From Gymnogyps californianus (lineage: Eukaryota > Chordata > Aves > Accipitriformes > Cathartidae), in NCBI RefSeq assembly GCF_018139145.2, contig NC_059477.1, positions 16,479,522 through 16,543,521 on the forward strand: a stretch of 64,000 nt of DNA. The letters are read 5' to 3'. The notes beneath the pieces are model-generated. The model worked only from the letters and a program-made list of their open reading frames with translations, ran no database searches and had not been told where the DNA came from. The position numbers and the translations under genes were made by a program. Positions 48,701 through 63,200 of the stretch are shown piece after piece (the stretch's first letter is position 1; each line of letters opens with the position of its first letter).

Positions 48701-51700
48701 TCTTCTGAAAGCATAGTTTGGAGAAAAAAAGCTGTTTACTTGTTTGAATGATTGACAATTCCATCACTAGCATTTTACACAGCCTAAAAGCTCTTTCCAT
48801 TAGACAAGCAAAGATAAGTATACGCTAGTCCTGCATCATACTGATGCATTTAGAAAATAATTCTAGCTTTCTGTAATTGTTTACATGAATAACAAGCTTG
48901 AAAGAAAATTACTGAAAATTAATTGATTAATCTGCTTCTGGTCATGTATACAATTGTATTTAAAGATAAAAATCTTTAAGTGTCCTTCAAACAAAATTGT
49001 CTTGCATTTTTATAATAAAGGTGATTGCTAACTTGCAGAAGTAAGCCATAGCAGGGTTTTTCCTCTTGCCACAAAGCGGGGGAAAAAGTCCCAAGTACCT
49101 GCCTACTTGCTCCATGTACTTTCCAGTCTATTCTTATGTGAAGAACACCACTCATAATACGATGTTTCTTCTGTATTTACGATTACTCTGAGCAGTATTT
49201 TGTTTGTATTCCCTCTCTTTGCTGTGTGAAATATGTGAAAGGGTGGAGCTGCAGCTGCAATAAGAGATCTCTTGGTAGAACCTTGTATTACTACAATTAG
49301 TTATCTTGACCTGAAGGTGTGGAAAGGGAAGTAATACACTAATGGAAATTTGTATTTAAGCATAGCTACAGAAACCTGTGTTATGGAAATAGCATGTCCT
49401 GTGTCCTGTACTGCCCCACATAGTTAGCAGAAAGCTTATGTGGGCTTGAGTTTATTTGGCTGGACTCTGATGAGGGGTTTTGTTTTTTTTATTGCTGTGA
49501 GTAAACACCAACTTTGAGAATGGGCTCTCTTTAAAGAAGAGCAACATGCTGGCCAGCATACATGAAATATCGGGTAAACAGATGATGAGCCTTGCTCCAG
49601 TGCCTGTCTTATTCTAGCTGAATCACAAACTAGATACAAAATTTGCTGAAGGATTTTGTTTAATCCAAGTGATGAGGATACGTGTTTCTACAATAAAATG
49701 TCCAGGACTGCATTTCAAAGGCTGTGTGAATATAGATTGATGTTTTAACTATATGTCTATAATCAAAGATTAATTCCAGAATAATACATTTATTTTAACT
49801 AACTTACTCTACACTGATTGTTTAATATCCCTTTTGAGGCATTATTTTTGTGAGTCTCGATTGTTGTTGCTACTGATGTCAGTATAATCATGAAGATATA
49901 TGATAAAGTAAATATAGTTGAGAGGTATGCAAAGTAAATTTCAATGAAATATGGCTCATTTGAGGATTACTTTTTGTTTTGTGAGAAAGAAGAAAGCACA
50001 TACTTGCGATTTAGATTTGAATTACACATTTTCTCCATCCTAAGCAGTTTATAAGGTAACTGTAGTTTCCTCTTCTCTTGAATCCTTAACCAGATGCGGC
50101 TTTCGTTATCTTTAGGCAGATGCTTTTTGTAGACTGTTATGTTTTACTGAACAGTAATTAATTTCTTACTGTATAAAGACATAACTCTATGGTTTAGACC
50201 TGAAGGAAAAGGAATATCATCATCAGAACTTAAGTGACCTTAAGCTAGAGGGTGCTGAATCTGTGGAAGAGAGGTGTGACAAGGTAGGGGTGACCATGAA
50301 GTTCGGAACTTGCAAAAGTAAGTTTTGAAGGGTGTCCTCTGTGATACCAACAAACTAGGAGCCCAAGGGGGACTGACAAGAGTCTTGTCTTGACCACTAT
50401 TGTTCTTGCTGGTTTGCACCATATTGTTTGGTGATCCAGAGAGTTTTCTCTCCTCCCCTTTCTCCAGCCCCAATATAAGGAATTGGCTTCTATGGTTCTC
50501 CCCTTCCTCTGAAACAATGAAGGTTGAATGTGGAAGAGGGAGATGATGTACTTTATCAGATAATATGAAATTGTTTCTTCGTGTGATATTAAATCTCTTC
50601 AGTTTCAGGGTTGGTATGACTTGCAGTATTTTGAATCTGGACAGAAATTTCTGGTGATTGATGGAGCACATTTTGATTGTTTTTGTTTGTCTAATTCTTG
50701 TAACATGGTATGTTATCCACTTCAAAAGTCATCTGGCAGTTTTATCTTCTGAATTGCCTGCTGTTCTACCTCATATTCAAGTTAACAGTTTCTGTGACTG
50801 TCTTGAAAATTAGATTGTGTTTTGGTTACTTAAAATATTCACTTACCTATTTAGGAAATAAAGGCCTAATCCGGCTAAACGGTGAACAGCTTCCATTGTT
50901 CTAATGACTTTTCATGCCTCATGTTGTGAGGAATAGTTGGGTGAACCCTTTTTAAAGGTAACTTTAGCTTTCTATAAGCATGAGGTACTGCCTACTGCAT
51001 AACAGTACAGGTAAGCTTAGGTAATATTATTAGCAAATAATCTGATTGTCTGTGAAGATCAGTATGACCAAGGGGTTCAAAGTGATTATTGATTTTTATT
51101 CACTCATGTGAAATCTTGATTCCACTAAAGCAAGTCTCCCATTTACAGGATTTGACCAAAAACTTTCAACTTATGCTAAACCTTAACATTCTGTAATGTG
51201 TTATATTTTATATCCTTTATCTTATGTCCCCAGTGCTAGTGCTGGCAGATAAATTTTCCATTGTCATCTGTAGGAAATATCCTGTTGCTACTTATGCAAT
51301 CAAAAGATATCAGAATTTTTTCCAAATCTTTGTTTGCCACGTACATTTTATGTAGCCATTTATTTTCTAGCACATACTTGGGGAGCACTGCAAAAATTCT
51401 GATTGATTGTCTTAAAGTCTTAAAAAAATACATCTCTTTGCCTGATTTGAATGTTAATTGTTCACTTTAGAAAAGGTCATGTTACATGTAAGTCTGATTT
51501 TAGAATTTTTTTCAGAATCTTGCATATCCAAAGATGAGTAAGAGCTATGTCTAGCATTACTTTTGACAGATAATGACATAGTTTCTTCTTTATATAATTC
51601 CGTAAGCTAATTAATTATTTTTGCAAATGAAACTGGAAATGGGTACTGATAAATTATATTCCAGTGCTGATTAACAGCATGGTCTAGGGTTACTTGATTA

Positions 51701-52114
51701 AATGCATTATGTATTTGTTTAGAAAGGACAGATAGAATGTGTCACTTGCAGCATGGGTAAATTGCTATTGAGATCATTGTTCTAATTTTTAAAAAGCAAC
51801 CATTAAAGATAAAGACTGATCTTTCAAATATATTGCAAATGAGATTAATGCACATACAGAAATGGAGAAAGTACTTAGAGACTACAACATTGTCTAGCAA
51901 GTGTAGATTAATGTGATGTACATAAATCCAGCCTCAAACTATGGATAACTTATTCTTGACCTGATCTCTTTGCCTTGTTTTTGTCATTCTGAAAATTGAA
52001 TTAATCTCATAGAAATGCTGAATGCAAGGAATCTTGATCCTTTTATTAATCTGTGTCATATGTTAGAGAATCCCAATTGAACTGGATATAAAAAAATTGG
52101 AATATTTAGCAATA

Positions 52115-52172
52115 TGTCTATATACATACATATATATGTACGTGTATATACACATATATAAGTATACATATG
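52115..52172. repeat. AT/TATA-type microsatellite with self-complementary stretches
   Basis: Alternating TATATACATACATATATA-type sequence, imperfect, with short inverted repeats. Intergenic. Confidence 0.88.
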
Positions 52173-55100
52173 ATGGACAACAGAATTTTTTGTCTTCTGC
52201 TTTTTGTGGAATCATTGATACTTTTTTCGAAGGAGATCCTATTTCTGAACTATAGTATCACTTGTCATATCATTTTAAACAGATATTTCTTCCTAAATAT
52301 TACTTGATGATAACAGGCACTGCAACACCCTTTACAGAACTGTGACTTTATGGTCTGCAGGTTTGTTTAACAAGAGTAACCACAGTAACATGAGTGTGTG
52401 TTTCTGTAGATACAGAAATCACATGGAAGTTAATGTTAACAGAGTGGTGCAGCAAAGAACAGTAGAAGCGCTTAAGTTAGGAGAGAGGAGTGCTGCATTA
52501 GATATTTCAGGTGACAGAAATCATATATGTGTTTAATTTGCGTCTTTTAGTTATGTGCTGCAATGATAAAGGCTGCTCTATTACTTTAGAATTTTGAAAA
52601 TTTTTTTCAGCCTGTGAAATGCAGCTATTTTTCTAGCATGGATTTATGGGCATTAACATCTTGCCATTTCATTCTTAATAGAATAAGATCAATCTGTTTC
52701 TGCCTTTTATAGAAGTTCAATTTTGTATACCATACGCGGTGTTGTAACTCAGAAGACAAAAAGGCAATAGGTATCACAAACATTCCACAAACAATTGCCC
52801 TTTTTCATTAATATATAGGTTATATACAGTTTTGCAAAGCATTCTTAGGGGCCTTTTTACCCTTGTGGTCTGAGTTGAGTGACTACTGTTGTATCTCGTG
52901 TGTGTTGTATAGTGAGACTACTAGAAACTTGCATTTATTAAAATGGAAACTTCCTACGATTAGAAAAGCCTTTGTACTGGACTGGTCAGATTAAAGTTAT
53001 GGGAGAAACCAAGGCCACTCTTGTATTATTACCTCTTGAATCAGAATGAGTGGGGCAAAGATGTGGAGAACACCTGTGCGTAGACTGGTGGGAGAAGGCA
53101 GAAAACCATGCCCTTTTTGCACTGAAGAACAAAATGCTGATAGAGTTTTATAATCTGGGAAGAATATGTAGATTGGTATAGTGCCTTTAGCTGCCAATTC
53201 TTTTGGACTACTGAGTGCTGGGGGGATGCTGTGATGTTGGAGATGCTGCTTTCTAGAGGAGAAACTTCCAGTTGCCAGTAAATGCCATTGGCAGTTAGAG
53301 AATGGGAGGAAAAAGGGATATAGCTATCCAATAGTTTCAAATGCATGCACTTCCTTAAAGGTGTTATCTTTCATTATACGAGTAGTGGCATTGCAGCAGT
53401 CCTGCATGAGTGAATGTTGTAAAGCTCAATAATGTCTCTATATGTCTTTTGCATCCTTTTCAAAGGCAGGATGTTATATAGCCATACACTTATACTAGTA
53501 ATTCTTCCTGTATTCTTTCATGTCTAATACTGAATATGTAACTTCCATTCAAGACACTGAGAGCTGAAATATAAGAAATTCTGGGATCAAAATTCAGTGT
53601 TATGAATATCTATAATGTCAAGTATTAGAAGGATTTAATTAAATCCTTATGCACAGTTGAATACCTCCTGAATTTCATTTCAGTTGCAATCAAGCATCTA
53701 CAAACGGAGTTGGTGTAATCACAGGTTTTGTGACATTTGATAAGGGATTTTTTATTACTAATCTAAAACAGCTACAAGATTTGAGAATACTTCTTCATTG
53801 TGGCTTTTGCAAGTCCAGTAGTAAAAGATGGGGTTTATTTCCTGGGAAGTCTAGCTGGTAGGATGTTTTAGGAAGGGAAGTTGTTTAAGGAGTAAAGATC
53901 CTAAAGTTGTCGTTCAGCAATAATCAAACAAAAAGTTAAGATTTAATGCTTGAGTTCTTTGTGGTTTTATGCAACTACAAGAAGTTGGACTCACATTTCC
54001 ATTTCCTTGGGGAACTGTGGGCTCCGAAGTGCTTGTATCTTTTAAACAAGCCACGTGTCTCCAAAAAAGGCAAAAATGTCATAGGAATGACATTTTAAAA
54101 TAAACTGTGTTTTTCCACATTAAAGTTTCGTGTTGAAAGGCATAAGTTCCCTCACCCCCACCCTCTGATGGTAGAAATAGACACAGTTTTGCATAACCAC
54201 TTCTGCATAATAAATTATCATGTTCGCCTTGAATACACATAAAAACGTGGCTACAGAAGAAATAGAATTGAAGAAATTAGATTGTGCTTTTTCATCAATA
54301 ATGAAATTGAAGAGCTTTGGTTGCAGATATCTCCAAATTATGTGAAACTAAAGCAGTTCAGATGTGTTTAGTTTCCCTGAAGAACCCTGAGCAATGGTGA
54401 TGCCTCAGAGAGATAGGAAAGATTGGCTGTACCATGGAAATATATTGAAAAGACAATGAAATTAACGATTCAAAGTGCAGGTCCTTTAGTTTCTCTACTT
54501 TATGCACTGAGGTTTTTACACTGATTAATTCACTCCACACATATGATTCATTCAATAGCATACCCAGCCATTGCTTTCATGTTGTGGAGCACTGACTGCA
54601 GAGCTACTATTTTGGTCTCCAAGGCAGGCTCTCAGTTTTATGAAGTGTGCACCATTTATACCAAGTTTCATCTCTAGAATGACAACAACAGTGTTACTTT
54701 TCACTTCAGTAAACTCATGCGCTTAAAGAAAATCATAAGCACTCCTCTATAATCAAAGATGCGTTACTGAACCAAGTATCTCTGATTTTAATTACTAAGG
54801 AAATGTTGGCCTTTTTTTCAGTACATCTTAATTGAGGAGAGAAGATGTACAGTCCATGGCTAGAATTTCCATTCAGATTGTTTAACTAATACCACGTCTC
54901 TGACATCGGTGTTTTTAAGCCAGGCTTCTATTGAGAAGAAGCCTATCCTGCCTTCCCTTTCATCCTCTGCCATGCGTTTTGCCCTGTCCTTTGGGCTCTT
55001 GCCAAGGGAGCACACAGTATGCTGAAGTAAGGAACCATGCTGATTGAAAATGAATCAGTTTTTATGGTTTTTTTGCCGGCTTAGTTCCAGCCAAATCAGT

Positions 55101-56471
55101 TTTCTGATAAGCTCGCCATGTGGCTGCACAAATGCTTGCACTAATACAAGGGAAGCAGCAGTAATACGCTACTTAGGGTAAGGGGAAGGAGCTTGCCCCT
55201 TTAGGTAGCAGTGAGGTATTAGATCAGATCCATGTGGTCCATTGAAGCACATTCTTTGTTGTCTGGCATTAAAAAATTAAACAAACTAAAGCGGTTGCAC
55301 TCATGGCTTATCACTTATGTCTAGGGTCCTTCAAAGGGTTGGAAGTGTCTCTCATCTTTTCTAGTTTCATTGCTTTGCTTTCCCTATGGGGTCCGTTATA
55401 ACAGGACTGTACAGTTGATGCACAGTGAAGCATGGCAATTGAAAGCTCCTTCCTTTCCGAAAAGTAAAGGTCTGCTGTTGTTGCTGTGCGAGGGAAAGAG
55501 GGGTCTTGTGTGCACAGGCATTTTACCCTATGTCTGCAGCAACAGTTAGCCACTAATATAGTGATGCTGATGGAGCTTTAAGTGAGAGAAAGCAAGCAAG
55601 CTGGCTTCCAGGAGAGATAAGCACTGCTATTAACAATGTCAGTGTTTGTAGTGTTGTTGTAGATACTATCTTTTGTTTATATCAGTAGTTAAATTATTGG
55701 TTGCTGTTACACAGACGATTTCCTGTATTAGACATTTTTCCTGTCTGTTTAATTCTTCCTCCTTGCCATCCTCAGTAAGCTTCTCTTCTAAAAGTATCCA
55801 GCTCTTAAAGGAAATAATTTACCATCTGTGTTTTAGGCATGCAAATTGTCTTCCATGGTCTAAGTTGCACATTCAAGTCAGGGCTCTCAGTCCATCTGCC
55901 AGTAGAGATTCTTGCTGCTGCTGCTCCTTAGTTCAGAAGCGTTTTATCCCAACTTCCTGATTTTCTTAGTGGGATTTTAATTTTGTGTTGACATAGCAGT
56001 AGCCTTTAGGGGTGGCAGAGATAGATCCAAGCAAGATCTAGAGGTGGAGCCTCCTTATTTTTTAGAACAGAGTTGTTCATTAGCCAGTCCCAGCACTCAA
56101 ACTGATACCCTCCAACGTCTTGAACATCTCTTTATGGAGAAGTGCCGCATCTAATCTGACTAACTTGTGGCCAAATGTGTGATGGAATGGAGCTGGTCTG
56201 GGAGTGAAGAACTGCTGCCTTCTGCAGCAATGAGTTATTACCATGTTCCTGCTGGTCTGTGATAGCATCTACTTGCAGATGCTTACCTGTGGCAGGTGCA
56301 ATGCCAGGCGGAGTTGCTTACTCCTTGCTTGGGCTGCTGATTTCCTAGGAGAAGCAAAAGAAGCTGAAAGGTTTATTTTAGTCATTAAAGTTAATGGCTG
56401 TTTCTGTTCTCAATGTATATCAAAGTAAGAAGTTGCCGAGTTAACGTTTGTTTTTCAGAGCTTACTTGTGA

Positions 56472-56495
56472 TTTTTTTTTTTTTTTTTTTTTTTT
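56472..56495. repeat. 24-base T homopolymer, intergenic
   Basis: An uninterrupted T run on the plus strand in the gene-poor region. It could be a simple expansion or the poly(A) end of a decayed minus-strand retrocopy; no retrocopy sequence was recognised next to it. Confidence 0.93.
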
Positions 56496-58275
56496 AATGT
56501 GCAAAAGTTAGAATGTTTTATGGAAGTCTTCATCCCTGCATGACTGAATGTGGGGAGAACTGAATTCCAAGTTAAGAACAGGTAGAAAAGAAGCAAATCC
56601 TACAAAAAAGGGAGTGTTTACTGTCTTTGTTCTGTCAAAACATGTATGTGATACAAGTATGTGACTGACTTTTTTTTAACTAGCAATTTATTGTTTGCTA
56701 ATCCTCTAAGACTTACTGATTCTTTGCCAAATCTATAATAATTCATTTGATTTATATATTGATTCTTATAACATAAGCTTGCTCAGGAATAAAATAATTC
56801 CTTTTTTTGAGGGTGAGAAAAACTCATGGTTATGTTTCAATAACTAGAATAATAGGATTTCAATTTAACCATAGGAGCAATACAAAGCAGCCTTAGATAT
56901 GCTTGTGTTCAGGCAGTATTTTTAATGCAGTACTCCATGTCACTTTTGATAATTCTTTCAGGCAAGAAACCCTTAATCCCATATATGCAATAACATTTTT
57001 ACAAACTATGTAATTCGTCGCCAGTCTATGTGAAATACATGTTATCCGTTAATACAGCTATTGCTAGATGATGTTTCTATTATTCTCATTTTTCAAACAT
57101 GTGAAAGGTTAGACACAATCAAATGAAAAGATGTGTGATGAAATGCAAACATTCTGAACTTGCTTGGCAGTGAATCTTAGATTATGTTTTGCATCAGGAT
57201 GCTTTTCTCCTCTTTTCTTCCTTTATACTCTTTCCAACCTTTAGATATTATCAGCTTTTCCAGTCTTGGGATTAATGTGAGCTTTGGATGTTTCTAAGGG
57301 GAGGGGGAAGGAAGAAAGACATTTTAGAAGATTAATTTCTGAATTTTCTTGTTAGAATTGCAGAATTTCTGTAATAGGAACAGCAAACAATGAAATGAGA
57401 GTACAACAAAAGAGAATGTGAGAGGCATCTTGTTGATGATTAAATCCAGGTACTTGAGAGATGGTCACTACCAAAACTGATACAGTTTAAGGGTCTCTTA
57501 TATCTTAATTACTTGGAAGAAAGGAAAGGTCATTTGCATGGCATGCTCTCAGACTTCACAAACCATTCTCTGAAACATGAATTTCAAAGTGCTGCTAAAA
57601 ATGTATCCTTCCTGCTTGTTCATACCTTTGAAGAGGTAAACTTAGGCACATTTCCAAAGAACTATTTAGTGATTTGTTTCGTTTTGGTTTTTTAAGTTTT
57701 AGAGTGTGTGTGGGTGATGGTATTAAAAAAAATAAATACAAGGAATCTTTCGACGGACGGTATTTTGAGGTCAAATGAACTGAAATGCACTCATGGATTA
57801 TTCTTATTTCTTTGGCCATTTATTTGATCCTTATTTTTACAATCAGTTTAATGAAAGTAAATGTAGGAACTACTAATATAGTCTCATTCTCTGAGATGGT
57901 TGAGAAATTAATTGAATAGGCAGAGGATTAACAAAAGCACTTAGTACAGGACATACACAATTTTCCACGCTGCACAGTTTCCACTGGCTGTATGCTCGGA
58001 GGAGTCAAGTTTGCATTTGCCTGTTTCCTCGCGAGCACATGAGCACAGGTTTCTTAGTAGAAACTTTTCATCATAATACCTAAGCTACTGATAATGGCCT
58101 CTATGAAGTACATGGAATGAAGATCGAATGAAATAAATAAATAAAGTTTAATCAAATTATCCACTCATCACTATTTTCTGATTTTTTTTTAACATTAGAA
58201 CTGTAAATTCTTCAGGTAAATCTAGTTACAAGAACCAGCATCTGGAAAGACTGCAGTGGCCTGTGAGTGGTGTGG

Positions 58276-58374
58276 GTTGTGTGTGTGTGTTTGTTTTTCT
58301 TTTTTGGGGGGGTGTGTGTGTGCTCGTTTTTCTCTCTTCTCTTCTTTTTTTTTTTTTTTTTTTTTTTGTGTGTT
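58276..58374. repeat. Low-complexity GT and pyrimidine tract
   Basis: GT repeats, a G7 run, more GT repeats, then a CT-rich stretch and 23 T (58345-58367). Any open frame here reflects composition only. Confidence 0.93.
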
Positions 58375-58857
58375 GAAACAGTTTTGACTTTTATTTTCCT
58401 GCCTTACCAATTTTGCAGACATTCAGATGCTACCTGATTTTTTTCATACTGGGGCTATTGTAAGCTTTGGAAGCTTCTGAAGGTTTTTTACTAAATGCTT
58501 CTTGACTAGTTACTGTTTCTGCTCACTTGATTTTTTCCAAATGTGAAACTGTTGTGATTAGTCTTTGTAGGATATGGTATGTGATAGGATTCCCAGATGT
58601 TATGCAATAATTTTGTTTTACATCTCCAGAATAATCTGGCCAAAAGCAGAAGCACTTCTGGCCCTGGGCAGAACATCTCTATCCCATTCCTGCTTTTTGC
58701 CTTGTGTTTGTCTTGTGCTGAATGTGGTTTGGCCAAACACGATTCAGAAAAAATTTACTTTACTAAAGACATTACTCTGATTAATACCAGTGTGGCAGAA
58801 GAGTATTGGGTTAAGAGTCCCTGTGGGCCAGACTGCACATCTGTTTGGAGCGAGAAA

Positions 58858-58885
58858 CCTTAAAGTCTGAGCCTTAAAGTCTAAG
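58858..58885. repeat. 14-base tandem duplication
   Basis: CCTTAAAGTCTGAG followed directly by CCTTAAAGTCTAAG. Intergenic, two copies only. Confidence 0.88.
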
Positions 58886-60053
58886 CTATATAAATTGCTT
58901 TATTGCTGCAATAAAATTTCTTATTATGACAGAGGATGGAGTTCTCTAAAGCGCAGAACTGGTGTTTCAAATATGTCCCACAGAGTCCAGCATTGTGCAC
59001 AAATTAATTGGGATTCATTGTCTCATGTTTATATGCTGTAAAAACGATCCAGGAAGTTTCATAGTAGTTCAGAAGCATCTTGAATCCTGAGCTGTCTGTT
59101 GACCTCGGTGCTGGCAGTTTCAACATATTTTTTGCAGTTCAGCGGTAGGTTGTAAATCAGCTATACTCTGGCAGTTTGCCAGTTTCTCTGCTGATATGTA
59201 CCTCAGAGGAGTCATTTGCAAATTTAATTTTGAAAAAATTAAACTGGATAAAGCCCTGAGCAATCTGACCTCATAGCTGACCCTGCTTTGAGCAGGAATT
59301 GGGACTAGAGACCTCCTGAAGCCCCCCTCCCCCTTTTTTTTGGGAGGGGCTTTATTGTTGATCTGTTCTTCCCCAGAATGGGACTGCAGGAATTCACGTT
59401 TAGGAAATCCTTCCCTTTGCAACCATTCCATGGTCAAGAATCTTGCAGAGTACCAGAAACTGGAGTGGTTGTGTAGGTGGACCTGAGAACTGATTTCTAC
59501 CCCCTTTGACAACGGAAATATTTGTTCCACTGAATAGTGCAATTGCCTTTTCCTGTGGTCTTTCATTGCGTCTTTTTACATGGATAATCTTAGTTTAGAA
59601 TCATGGTCAGAAAAGCGGACCCTGTGTTACTCACTGGCATTTTCTACATTGTCCTGTTGTTTGCTGTTTGAGTCTGTGTATCTTTTTTAGATAAAAGCAG
59701 TGCATATGTTTTATGCTCATAAAATGACCATCCCTTGGGACCCATAACCAGGTAGTGACATCTGTTGTCCATCTTCATCCCTTCTAGGTATAAATATTTT
59801 GGTCAGAGGTTGTACATACAGATTGCAGATGCTCCCTTTATGTCTCCAAAGACCATCATGTCAGAACTGGCCTTGACTACTTCACAATGAAGAATCAAAA
59901 TTTCCCCTTTGAAACTACATGGGAAAAGATCTGACAGCACAGGCATGTATAGTTTATCTTACTTGAAAAATGCCTTCGTCTGTTCTCACTTTGGCATTAC
60001 TTATATGATCAATTCTTAATAGGGATAGGCAGTTTAGTAAGCACTTCTGTCAT

Positions 60054-60243
60054 GAAAGTGGTGGTCAAACACTGGCACAGGTTGCCCAGAGAGATTATGG
60101 ACTTGCCATCCATGCAGATATTCAAATCCCGACTGGACATGGTCTTGGGCAACCTGCTGTAGGTGACCCTGCTTGAGCAAGGGGGTTGGACCAGATGATC
60201 TTGATGGGTCCCTTACAACCTTGACTATTCTGTGATTCTGTGA
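60054..60243 (+). mobile_element. CR1 LINE, truncated 3' end
   Basis: The plus strand shows the CR1 tail features CACTGGCACAGGTTGCCCAG, ATATTCAAATCCCGACTGGA, GGGCAACCTGCTGTAGG, GGTTGGACCAGATGATCTTG, and ends in the octamer-type repeat ATTCTGTGATTCTGTGA. It is about 190 bases, 5'-truncated, of a different CR1 subfamily from the intron 10 copy. Confidence 0.93.
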
Positions 60244-63200
60244 ACATTTCCTTGCAACAGGAGAACTGCAGTTCCTGTATTGGATTGTGTTTATACTGTC
60301 AATAATCCTGTCTTGAATGATCTCAACATTTTGTCACTATATACATCATCCCTAAGGCATTTAATCACAGCATAATATCCTGCTATTGATTTTCATTCAA
60401 AATTCTTGTTGATTCCAAGGGGAATGATGGCAGAATATGACTCTGGAGAGATCAATCAATATCATACTCAAGTCCCCTAACACCTAATTTCCTACATGAC
60501 TGAAGCTCAGCACTTGTAAAATTTACTGCCTGGTAATATTTTTGAAGGGCCATTTTGATTTTATAAACCATCCCTCAGCAATCAGGGACTACTTTGAAAT
60601 GAATTACATTGTGCAACTGGGAACTCTTGTTGTATGTGTAGTGAAATATGAACAGTGTTTAGCATCTGGATACAATAAATCAGTCAAAGATTATAACTGA
60701 AAAAACATGGCAGCTATTAAAATTTATTCCACTTGCATGAGGAAAAGTCAGCACTTTTACCTAGAAATGACTTTTAATCTTTTTAGTAGGCTGCTGAGTC
60801 GGTTCACAACTGAAATTTGGCAGCAATAACTGTGGGTTTTATTTTAAGTTCCTATAGTGTAGTAATTCTGTAGTTGATTTTTTTTCCCATTGTATAAAAT
60901 ATTTATAGGAAATAACCACCAGGTAGAAACACCTGGTGAAAGAACAAGGTGTAAAAACATGTTAGAAAATGTATAAAAAAAGCCCCAAGTGGTCCATAGG
61001 GTGAGGAGGAAGAAACCGTCAATGTAATATCACACTCCTTGCAAAAGGGAGGACTCTCCCCTTCCTCCCCCCCTCATCGACATCACCTCACCACCATCAT
61101 GCTCCTCCCAGTGAAGATTTGGGACACTGAGGTCTCACTATAGCGTTCCTGTAGGCTGAAGTGACTGACCTTAGGACCCAAAGGGACAGTGAAAGACTGA
61201 GCATAACACCAGAGAAATGGGTAGATAGTAGAAAGCTTGTGTATGTCAGTTTTGACTCCGTAAAATTTGAACTATAAATGTTAGTATCACATTTTAATTG
61301 GACAAATAATTCTTTGATTAGACTGTTAAGGCTTTAATTAAACTACAGGTAAATTGTAGCTTTGCATTTAAGTAGTATGCCCCCTTTTGCCTGCAAGATG
61401 TTGAGTATAACATGAGTCAGCAGCAGGCACATGCATGCACTCTGCTCCTTCCCCGTCCAGTTCCACAATGGTGTAGGTAGATTCACATCCTGCGTTTTGG
61501 GGCAGAGTGGGGGGGAAGAGTTGGTATGCCTGTGAGATACAGGGCATAGAACTGAGTGGACTGAAATAATTCCTACCATATTTTTCCACCCTTCTTTTTT
61601 TCTAGGGTGATCTGTGTATGAACAAAATCTTCAGAGACAAAAGATTCTGCTTATGACTATGCATCTGCTATCTCAAAGGGCTCAAGAGGAAACATTTGGC
61701 TCTTTTGTGATTATAGTATTTTTCTCTGATAATTTCTGTAACATGCTAGCTGGCCTCCTACATCAACTCCTGAATGGCAACTGACAGCATTTTTTCTTCA
61801 TGAAAAGAAATTTTTAATGGGCTGCACCATAAATAGCTGGAACTTGCTGTCTTATGTGAAAAATACAGGATATGAGTCATTATCAACAGTAGGAGACCTT
61901 AGATCCTCTGTAGCTTTATGTATCTTCTGTGGCCATATCAAGGACTGCATTTAATCTGGGCAGCACGTGTTCATTCCAGATAGCTATAGGAGGCGACTTG
62001 GCTCCTACTGGCCGCTTTTGTAGTACCCGTTCTCTAGTAAAACCTACTCCACCCTTTGAAGAAACTCCAGTTCATTTTGCAGTCACTCAGTTTCTGGTAT
62101 CTTAAAGTAAAAGTAAGGAAAATTCAGTAATTACTGGCTTGTCTTTGGGACAAGAGTGAGGAACAGGCTAACTCAGAAAGCCAGACTTCAGTTCTTTTGG
62201 GAGTTTCTGGTGTCCCCTGTTCTGCCAGAGGGGTCACTTTTGGATGTAAATGATGTCTTTCGATGAATCTTTAAAGATTTTAACTAGGCTAATATTTTTA
62301 GCAGTCAAAGAGAAATTAATTGTTATTATGACAGTTTCTGTAAATCTCTAATTATTTCTAACATTTTTAAACATACAGTTCAAAAGCAATGTTATCTATT
62401 TCTCCCTGTATTCCATTCCTGAGAGTTACATATGGATTTTGAAATTCTTGAATACAGTTTTGAATTGCTTTACAGTTCAGTCTTTCACAGATAAAGAAGC
62501 CAAAGCACAAACATTGTAATTTATTTTAATGTAGGGCTCAATGGGAGAGTACAAAAGCAATACCTTCCAGGTCTTTTGACCCTCAGGACTGTGCTTTAAT
62601 CAGACACCATACTTCTGGATAATTTAGCAGTAGTCTGCTAAGCAAACTCAAATTCAGGAGACCTTATTGCTTGAAACCAGGGCTGAATAAACAGCTTTAA
62701 TGGTTCATATCTGGCAGGTTGATTCCCAAATCTTTTGAAGTAAAAAGTTAAATGTTTGTTTAACACAAGGTGAGACAATAGTGCTGACACAATGGTAATG
62801 ACTGGAAGGTCACATTTCAGGTGGTCAGCAGGAACCTCCAGTGTCCTTTGAAGGCTAAGCAAAGTCTGCCTGAAATCGCTTCCACTTCTTAATATTTCAT
62901 CATGTTGTATTTTGTTGTGTTGTGTTATTACAAAACACCAGAAGCAAGCATTGGCGCACAGGTGATAATGCAGTTGTCTGTCTCCTAGGACACTAGCTGG
63001 CTACTTGACAATAAAGTTAGGCTGTTCTTGTGTACATTCTGTTTCTCATTCTTTTATGCAAAAAATGCAACATCTTTAAAGAAGAGCACTGACTGAGTGC
63101 TTGGGGCCACATGTCCCTGTTAGCCTGGTGGTTAAATAAACTTTTGACAAGTGTGACCAATGAAGATCACATTTCTATGTCCCTTTGTGGGTCCCAGGCC

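Larger units (their letters stand above)
42746..60053. other. Intergenic, no gene recognised
   Basis: AT-rich with homopolymers and small duplications, including TTGTGGTTTAGTCCA twice (47179 and 47213). The longest frames (161 codons at 50725-50240 and 148 codons at 59566-59120, both minus) have no recognisable domain. It could be intronic to an unseen long gene. Confidence 0.6.

Noticed and set aside
50240..50725. 161-codon minus-strand frame.
   Set aside because: No recognisable family, no splice-site or promoter context, ordinary AT-rich surroundings; compatible with chance in 64 kb.
59323..59350. C-rich then T-rich then G-rich stretch that looks like a terminator hairpin.
   Set aside because: Only an 8-base stem made of homopolymer-like runs in eukaryotic intergenic DNA; no functional meaning supported.
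59120..59566. 148-codon minus-strand frame.
   Set aside because: Crosses a poly-pyrimidine/poly-purine tract and has no domain; likely chance.
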